DNA of 64,000 nucleotides, from positions 358,835-422,834 of the forward strand of contig NZ_BEXF01000003.1 in assembly GCF_002897295.1 (NCBI RefSeq), read 5' to 3'. A program made the position numbers and the translations under genes. The DNA comes from Brevibacillus reuszeri (GTDB taxonomy: Bacteria > Bacillota > Bacilli > Brevibacillales > Brevibacillaceae). The notes below the pieces were generated by a model. The model was not told the DNA's origin and did not search any database. It saw only the letters and a list, made by a program, of their open reading frames with translations. This document shows, in pieces, positions 59,275 through 64,000 of this stretch (the stretch's first letter is position 1; every line of letters starts with the position of its first letter).

Positions 59275-59520
59275 ATGTCAGTTATACTTACCATCTTGGG
59301 TATCGGTTTGGTCCTGTTCATTATCGCTATTATTATTGTGGTAGCCTTATTGAAAAAAGGTGTCAGCTTCTTATGGAAAAGCGGCAGGCACGGTTATCGA
59401 AGGTACAGTAGTAGCGATTACAGACACCATAACCCATTTTGGAAGCAGGGTAATAAAACATACGGTCACCGCCACTATCGTCGCAGACATTCCAGTCGTA
59501 GCGGGTTTTTCAGTAGTTAA
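59275..59520 (+). CDS. Membrane protein with Arg/His/Tyr/Ser-rich tail
   Basis: 81 residues. One hydrophobic segment (VILTILGIGLVLFIIAIIIVVALL) is followed by about 45 residues made almost entirely of Arg, His, Tyr, Ser and Gly. ATG 59275 is chosen because GAGGAG lies 8 bp upstream, versus 2 bp for ATG 59269. The basic aromatic tail could bind nucleic acid or acidic polymer. No family recognised. Confidence 0.65.
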   Translation: MSVILTILGIGLVLFIIAIIIVVALLKKGVSFLWKSGRHGYRRYSSSDYRHHNPFWKQGNKTYGHRHYRRRHSSRSGFFSS

Positions 59521-59535
59521 TAGATCTCTTGCAGA

Positions 59536-59577
59536 AACAAACAAGCTGCCCGTTTTTGGCAGCTCGTTTTTATTTTC
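59536..59577 (+). terminator. Terminator
   Basis: GCTGCC (59545-59550) with GGCAGC (59558-59563) plus flanking AAACA/CGTTT, followed by TTTTATTTTC. Confidence 0.78.
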
Positions 59578-59606
59578 TTCTACTTTTCAACGTTGGTTGT
59601 TCATGT

Positions 59607-60158
59607 TCATTTTACAGGGAGTAAGGTGCGATAGTGCTTCTGTACGAACGTTATGTACTTTTTCAAATATTTATTACTGATATAGGCAATCCACCCAATA
59701 ATGCCGCCAATAATGATGACGTATGCCATGCTCCATTCGATCGGAACGGTGTAATTTGGCCCGAGATCCATCTGAATCCAAGTTACTCCAAAACTGCGAA
59801 CGATCCCTGCTACAAAAACAAGAATAGCACTAAAACCGAAGCCATAGGCAATTGTTGCTAAAACCGGGACTACGATGACACTGAGTAAGCCTGTTGTACA
59901 ATAAAATCCAATTATGGTCAGAACATCACGAATGGAACGCGTGTTGCCCCTCTGCATGATGTGCTCACTGCGATACGCTTTTGCAAGCAGCTTGGGATCT
60001 CCCAGCTTCTCTAATATATCAGCTTCTTTTTTACCGTTCCTGATTCCATCTATTATATGAGTCTCGATTTCGCGAACGGACTCCAAGCGATCCTCTTCTG
60101 GCATGATTTTCAATTGCTCGTACAATGTGTCCAGGTATGCTTTCACCGTTGGACTCAT
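59607..60158 (-). CDS. HAAS-domain (DUF1700-like) membrane protein
   Basis: 183 residues. The N-terminal 70 residues (VKAYLDTLYEQLKIMPEEDRLESVREIETHIIDGIRNG then ILEKLGDPKLLAKAYR) are the HAAS signal-transduction domain, followed by four membrane segments. HAAS proteins usually pair with a PadR regulator, and none is adjacent here. ATG 60158 has GAGAGGG upstream. A repeat-rich promoter region precedes it. Confidence 0.82.
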   Translation of the reverse strand: MSPTVKAYLDTLYEQLKIMPEEDRLESVREIETHIIDGIRNGKKEADILEKLGDPKLLAKAYRSEHIMQRGNTRSIRDVLTIIGFYCTTGLLSVIVVPVLATIAYGFGFSAILVFVAGIVRSFGVTWIQMDLGPNYTVPIEWSMAYVIIIGGIIGWIAYISNKYLKKYITFVQKHYRTLLPVK

Positions 60159-60219
60159 ACTTGTCCCTCTCCTCTTTGTATCTGGTTTTGATGATCTTTC
60201 CAGTAATATCCTATCACAC

Positions 60220-60242
60220 GGTACTATACATTGCAAGGTACC
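60220..60242 (-). promoter_or_regulatory. Candidate operator upstream of the HAAS gene
   Basis: On the minus strand GGTACC-TTGCAATG-TATAGTACC has GGTAC/GTACC arms around TTGCAA and a TATAGT that could be a -10. Its regulator is unknown. Confidence 0.4.
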
Positions 60243-60272
60243 TTGTCTTCACTATATTTGACTGCTCAGAAA

Positions 60273-60297
60273 TAAAAAAAGCTGCGCATGGCAGCCT
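60273..60297 (-). terminator. Terminator of the DUF502 gene
   Basis: GCTGC (60281-60285) with GCAGC (60291-60295), then TTTTTTTATT on the minus strand. Confidence 0.7.
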
Positions 60298-60301
60298 TCT
60301 C

Positions 60302-60871
60302 TTACTTTTTCTCCTCACTTTTATCTGATTTTTTCCCTGAGACTCCACCGGATACGAGAAAAGCCATTGCTTCGGCGCTTTCCACGTCTAATGGCTGTAC
60401 CTGCTCACTTGGAAACAGCAGCAGATTCCCCGCGAAGTTATACGATTGCGGAACGTATACGGCTACATGGTCAGTAAGCCCGTATGCTTCCAGGCTTTCC
60501 TTTGTAATAAAGCCGATGACCTTTGCGTTTCCGTCTTTAAACAGCGTTACCAGTACAGGCTTGTCGAAGCTCTTTTTGTCCCCTACGAATGCTCCAATCA
60601 AATCCTTGAGGGACGAATAGATCAATTTGATAAAGGGTACTTTTTCAAATACTTTGGACACTAGCGATAAAACCCCACGTGTCAGCACATTCGATGCCAG
60701 AAAGCCAATGATTGTGATGCCCAAAATCGTCAGGAGAAACCCTACTCCGGGTATCTGGAGATTCAACCAGCTGTCTACCGTCGTGAAAATGTAATACAGG
60801 ATGTAAATGGTGACCGCGAGCGGGATCACATAAAGCAAGCCCTCCAGAAAATAACGTACGATGCGCTTCAT
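60302..60871 (-). CDS. DUF502 family membrane protein
   Basis: 189 residues. Two membrane segments near the N-terminus (FLEGLLYVIPLAVTIYILYYIF and GFLLTILGITIIGFLASNV), then GRGVLSLVSKVFEKVPFIKLIYSSLKDL-like text typical of DUF502. The C-terminal domain faces the cytoplasm. Ends in a Lys/Glu-rich tail. AAGGAG precedes the ATG. Function unknown. Confidence 0.9.
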   Translation of the reverse strand: MKRIVRYFLEGLLYVIPLAVTIYILYYIFTTVDSWLNLQIPGVGFLLTILGITIIGFLASNVLTRGVLSLVSKVFEKVPFIKLIYSSLKDLIGAFVGDKKSFDKPVLVTLFKDGNAKVIGFITKESLEAYGLTDHVAVYVPQSYNFAGNLLLFPSEQVQPLDVESAEAMAFLVSGGVSGKKSDKSEEKK

Positions 60872-61002
60872 TATTCTTCTCCTTCCCCCTCTTTACCAAA
60901 GCCTATACAAAAACGATGGTCACATTCCTCTACCAGAAATATTGTACCTGATTCCCGGGTCATCTGCTATGATGGAGGAAAAAAGGGAAAGTAGGGAGAT
61001 AC

Positions 61003-61848
61003 ATGCAAGCACTCGTCACCCCACAATGGCTCAAGGATCATCTCGATGATGAAAACGTGGTCATCGCCGATTGCCGTTTTGCACTGAGCGCGGCAGAAGC
61101 CGGTGCCGAAGATTATCGGGTTGATCATATTCCTGGTGCCTTATACTTTGATTTGAACCGCGATCTCTCTGGACACAAAAGTGAACATGGCGGACGTCAT
61201 CCATTGCCTGATCCCGCTAAACTCGCTTCCCTGTTTTCACAGGCAGGAATAGATGAAAATGTTACCGTCATCGCATATGACGATCAGGAAATGGCGATGG
61301 CTGGACGTCTGTGGTGGCTTTTGCGCTACCTCGGTCATGACAAGGTAGCCGTGCTGGACGGCGGCTATGCTGCCTGGAAGCAGGCTGGCTTCGCGTCGAC
61401 AGCAGACGTGCCAACACCAAAGCCTCGTACCTTCACGCCAAACGTGCGGCAGGATATGCTGGTGGATATTCAGGGAGTGCGTGAGCGCAGCGAGCAAACC
61501 GTACTCTTGGACTCACGTGCAGCAGAACGCTATCGCGGGGAAGTAGAACCACTGGACCCTAAAGCAGGCCACATTCCTGGTGCTCTTAGCTTCTTTTATA
61601 AAGAGAATCTCGCAGCAGACCTGACGATGCTCCCGGTAGAAAAATTGCAAGCGCGCATTGCTGACTTTGCGAAGCAGGACATTATCGTCTACTGCGGCTC
61701 TGGCGTGACTGCTTGCACGAACCTGCTTGCCTTTCATGCAGCGGGACGGACAGATGTAAAACTGTACGCGGGTAGCTGGAGCGATTGGAGCTCATATGAT
61801 TTGCCTGTAGCCAAAGGTCCAACCCCAGCTGAAGTGATCGAAGAGTGA
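61003..61848 (+). CDS. Sulfurtransferase (thiosulfate/3-mercaptopyruvate type)
   Basis: 281 residues, two rhodanese domains. The active-site loop in the second is YCGSGVTACTN; CGSGVT favours the 3-mercaptopyruvate sulfurtransferase group. The first domain (DDENVVIADCRF ... HIPGALYFDLNRDLSG) is catalytically inactive, as is usual. GGGAG precedes the ATG. Overlaps the next gene by 4 bp. Confidence 0.93.
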   Translation: MQALVTPQWLKDHLDDENVVIADCRFALSAAEAGAEDYRVDHIPGALYFDLNRDLSGHKSEHGGRHPLPDPAKLASLFSQAGIDENVTVIAYDDQEMAMAGRLWWLLRYLGHDKVAVLDGGYAAWKQAGFASTADVPTPKPRTFTPNVRQDMLVDIQGVRERSEQTVLLDSRAAERYRGEVEPLDPKAGHIPGALSFFYKENLAADLTMLPVEKLQARIADFAKQDIIVYCGSGVTACTNLLAFHAAGRTDVKLYAGSWSDWSSYDLPVAKGPTPAEVIEE

Positions 61849-62639
61849 TCCGGTTTATACGCCTCCTGCTACATTTTGGTTATCAGGAGGCAATGTCCTG
61901 CATCTTTCCAGTCTTTATTTTTGCTTCGCTCGCTTTGTCCAAATTCGTTACCGTCCCTGGTCTAGCTCGCTACGATTTGCTGCTTGTGCTTTGTCTGCTC
62001 TTTCAAATTTTTATGGTAAAAAGTGGACTGGAAAGCGTGGATGAGTTGAAGGTCATCTCCGTTTTTCACGTGATTGGTCTGGCACTTGAGCTATTCAAGG
62101 TGCATATGGGCTCTTGGGGGTATCCAGAGGCAGCACTCAGCAAGTTTTTTGGAGTACCACTGTACAGTGGATTTATGTACGCAAGTGTTGCGAGTTATCT
62201 ATGTCAAGCGTGGCGAAGACTAGACGTAAGCATCACAGGCTGGCCAAACCCACTGTTTGCCATTACACTCGGCGCGGCCATTTATCTCAACTTTTTTACC
62301 CATCACTTCCTTTGGGATATACGGTGGGTATTGATGGCAGCAATCTTTATCGTGTTTTGGAAAACGCGCGTTTATTTTCGTGTCACACATGAGCGGTTTT
62401 TCATGCCGCTTCCTCTCGCCTACTTTTTGATTGGCTTTTTCATCTGGATTGCGGAAAATATCGCTACCTTCCTGGGGGCATGGTATTACCCGAATCAACG
62501 GTCGGGCTGGGAGCTCGTGCACCTCAGTAAAATCAGCTCGTGGTTTTTGCTTGTAATCGTCAGCTTCATCATTGTCGCTGAGCTGAAGCATGTGAAAGCC
62601 GGAAGAACAGGGGCAATTGACAGTAAGCAAGTCCCGTAA
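61845..62639 (+). CDS. DUF817 family membrane protein (YoaT-like)
   Basis: 264 residues with eight hydrophobic segments. FGYQEAMSCIFPVFIFASLALSKF, VHMGSWGYPEAALSKFFGVPLYSGFMYASV and FVIWIAENIATF-like text match DUF817. GTG start overlaps the sulfurtransferase stop (GTGA), suggesting translational coupling. Function unknown. Confidence 0.9.
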   Translation: MIRFIRLLLHFGYQEAMSCIFPVFIFASLALSKFVTVPGLARYDLLLVLCLLFQIFMVKSGLESVDELKVISVFHVIGLALELFKVHMGSWGYPEAALSKFFGVPLYSGFMYASVASYLCQAWRRLDVSITGWPNPLFAITLGAAIYLNFFTHHFLWDIRWVLMAAIFIVFWKTRVYFRVTHERFFMPLPLAYFLIGFFIWIAENIATFLGAWYYPNQRSGWELVHLSKISSWFLLVIVSFIIVAELKHVKAGRTGAIDSKQVP

Positions 62640-62666
62640 GAAAAAATGTCCGTTCGTTTTCGCATA

Positions 62667-62701
62667 GCAAAAAGGCAACGAAGGTCTGTTGCCTTTTTTG
62701 C
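62667..62701. terminator. Bidirectional terminator
   Basis: Stem GCAAAAAGGCAAC (62667-62679) with GTTGCCTTTTTTGC (62688-62701) between convergent genes. Confidence 0.88.
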
Positions 62702-62771
62702 ATTGTTCAACCAGCCAGTCTGGAACATCTCCACCTGGGAAAGCATGTGCCTCATAGAGAGCCCTCCCTGC

Positions 62772-63737
62772 CTAGTTCATAACGCTTTTCACCACATCAT
62801 CGATGATCTGTCCATTTGCAATCGTTCCGGAATAGAGCCAGCTCGAGTCTTTTGAAAACTCGTAGACATGTCCATTTTTCACCGCTGGTATATTAGCGTA
62901 GACCGGATCACTTACGAGCTCTTTCAAAGGCATGCCTTTGCTGTTCACGATGAACAAGTAGTCAGTATTTAGGACTGCCAATTTTTCCAATGTAATTTTG
63001 CTCCAGTTTGCATCGCTGGCTTGGGTCACTTCCTTCACGATTTCTGGAACCGTAAATCCTAAATCCTTGTAGAGAACATCGCCGCTAGACATGGTCTCTT
63101 TTACAACAAAAGTGCTTTTCGGTAGAACCCATAGCGCGGTGGCAGATTTGGTCCCTATCCCTTGCTGCAGCTTTTCCTTGGCTTCCTGTGCTTTCTTTTC
63201 ATAGGCTGCCAGGACGGCTTTGGCTTCATCCCCTTTATTTAGAACCTCTCCTACCGCTAGCAGTTCTTTTCGCCAATCCGTATTTTTTTCGATTCCAACT
63301 GCATAGGTCGGTGCGATTTTGGCATATTGATTGTACTTATCACCGGCAGCAAGCTCGGCGCTTTCCAAAATAATCAGATCAGGGCTATGGCTCATGACGA
63401 CCTCTAGCGGTAAATCGTAAGGGATCGCTGGAATTCCTGCCAGCTCCTTTTGCAAATAGCCTTGGACAGAGCCTTCTCCTACAGACCATTGGGCAACAGG
63501 CTTTACTCCCAATGCTACGAGATGGTCTTCTAAATATGTAGCAATCACCTTCTGGGGATGTACTGGTAGTGTTACTTTATTTCCCATTGCATCTGTTACT
63601 ACGCGTTCCGTAGCCGCAGCTTGCTCGGGAGCAGCTTTTTCGGGAGTTGTACCTGTATTGCCAGAGCAGGCGCTGACGAGAAGTGCGGTAAATACCAGCA
63701 GGGAAGAAGCTATTTGCAGGGTTGACCTTTTTTTCAT
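62772..63737 (-). CDS. Iron-siderophore ABC transporter substrate-binding lipoprotein
   Basis: 321 residues. Lipobox VSACSG, then an FhuD/FepB-like fold: ATYLEDHLVALGVKP, SHSPDLIILES and VPEIVKEVTQ. Binds a ferric siderophore at the cell surface. GGAGG precedes the ATG. A perfect Fur box lies 26 bp upstream. No permease or ATPase is in the window on this side. Confidence 0.92.
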   Translation of the reverse strand: MKKRSTLQIASSLLVFTALLVSACSGNTGTTPEKAAPEQAAATERVVTDAMGNKVTLPVHPQKVIATYLEDHLVALGVKPVAQWSVGEGSVQGYLQKELAGIPAIPYDLPLEVVMSHSPDLIILESAELAAGDKYNQYAKIAPTYAVGIEKNTDWRKELLAVGEVLNKGDEAKAVLAAYEKKAQEAKEKLQQGIGTKSATALWVLPKSTFVVKETMSSGDVLYKDLGFTVPEIVKEVTQASDANWSKITLEKLAVLNTDYLFIVNSKGMPLKELVSDPVYANIPAVKNGHVYEFSKDSSWLYSGTIANGQIIDDVVKSVMN

Positions 63738-63762
63738 GCGTAAGTTACCTCCAAAACATAAT

Positions 63763-63777
63763 TGATAATAATTATCA
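63763..63777 (-). promoter_or_regulatory. Fur box (7-1-7)
   Basis: TGATAATAATTATCA is an exact match to the Bacillus Fur consensus TGATAATNATTATCA. It sits just upstream of the siderophore-binding lipoprotein gene. Confidence 0.92.
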
Positions 63778-63873
63778 TAATCATTTATGTATTATAGGTG
63801 AAAAAGAACAGTCGGGCAATGACTATCTTGGCATTTCACACTTCCACAGCAAAAAGACCTTCTGAACACGAAT

Positions 63874-64000
63874 TGATATGCTCCCCTTCGGGTAGACAGT
63901 TGAAATAATAAAACTGTCTACCTGCAAGGAGGAGCATTTTTATGTCTCACAGAGCAAAGATTTCCGGTCCGGTAAAAATTACGGCTATTGAACAAATCCT
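63874..64000 (+). mobile_element. Probable left end of an IS3-family insertion sequence, truncated by window
   Basis: TGATATGCTCCCC at 63874 looks like an IS terminal inverted repeat. GTAGACAGT (63892-63900) and ACTGTCTAC (63913-63921) form a hairpin, and an ORF with strong AAGGAGG follows and runs off the edge. Confidence 0.5.
63942..64000 (+). CDS. Partial transposase orfA-like reading frame
   Basis: The window ends after 19 residues, MSHRAKISGPVKITAIEQI. The KISG-x-x-KI-x-AIE pattern is like the start of IS3-type helix-turn-helix OrfA proteins. AAGGAGG lies about 8 bp before the ATG. Partial at the 3' end. Confidence 0.5.
   Translation, partial: MSHRAKISGPVKITAIEQI

Overview
The window looks like chromosomal DNA from an endospore-forming, low-to-mid GC Firmicute, most likely Brevibacillus or a close relative in Paenibacillaceae. 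The evidence is the set of sporulation genes (cotJA-cotJB-cotJC, sleB, sda, a SpoVIF-like gene, YjcZ-type microproteins), strong AGGAGG ribosome sites with frequent GTG/TTG starts, and many Bacillus-type conserved genes (yqhG, yqhH, yqzE, ykuS, ylbF, ylbG, ylaN, yugN, yneK). The genus is an inference; no rRNA or tRNA gene was seen to confirm it. No CRISPR array or prophage was seen. The only mobile DNA is the probable left end of an IS3-type element at the right edge.

Layout. 1-4.4 kb: gcvT-gcvPA-gcvPB on the minus strand behind a tandem glycine riboswitch, divergent from yqhH-yqhG (4.6-7.5 kb). 7.6-11 kb: a secreted protein, YkuS, YqzE and an M1-type peptidase. 11-14.5 kb: a DNA-binding/periplasmic-binding-protein-like regulator divergent from modABC, with a 20-bp palindrome between them. 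14.5-23 kb: pxpA (with a cre site), ylbG, ylbF/ricF, a helicase-associated-domain protein, a PrcB-type secreted protein, RNase J and cotJABC. 23.3-29.4 kb: aroK, a PAS-PAS-PAS-GGDEF-EAL protein, a lipoprotein nuclease, a MerR-methyltransferase fusion and a CBS protein. 29.5-29.8 kb: an apparent type I toxin locus. 29.9-36 kb: yugN, an FtsW/SpoVE-family gene, an Asp23 protein, a pyruvate-oxidase-like enzyme, sleB and a Ca2+/H+ antiporter.

36-41.5 kb: a sodium-dependent amino acid transporter under a T-box leader whose specifier reads as UUC (Phe), ylaN, glutaminase, a PatB-type lyase and sda with a DnaA-box cluster. 41.6-46 kb: an arginine/ornithine module, rocD-rocR-rocE, in which both structural genes have sigma-54 promoters, shared TTTTGCA motifs and, for rocE, a cre site. 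46-53.8 kb: MFS/LysR pair, PAP2, UPF0178, an intracellular-type subtilase, small spore proteins, YczE-like protein and RNase Z. 53.9-56.5 kb: a NitT/TauT-type ABC importer. 56.6-64 kb: NUDIX, TPR, YneK, HAAS, DUF502, sulfurtransferase, DUF817, and a Fur-box-preceded iron-siderophore binding lipoprotein.

The strongest theme is RNA- and DNA-level control that the gene list alone would hide: glycine riboswitch, Phe T-box, sigma-54/RocR sites, two cre sites, DnaA plus Spo0A boxes at sda, a Fur box, and a small toxin gene with convergent overlapping terminators and a sequestered ribosome site. I did not find a clearly new multi-gene system. The least-described items are the toxin locus, the MerR-methyltransferase fusion, the molybdate regulator with its palindrome, and the Cys-rich gene placed between ylbG and ylbF.
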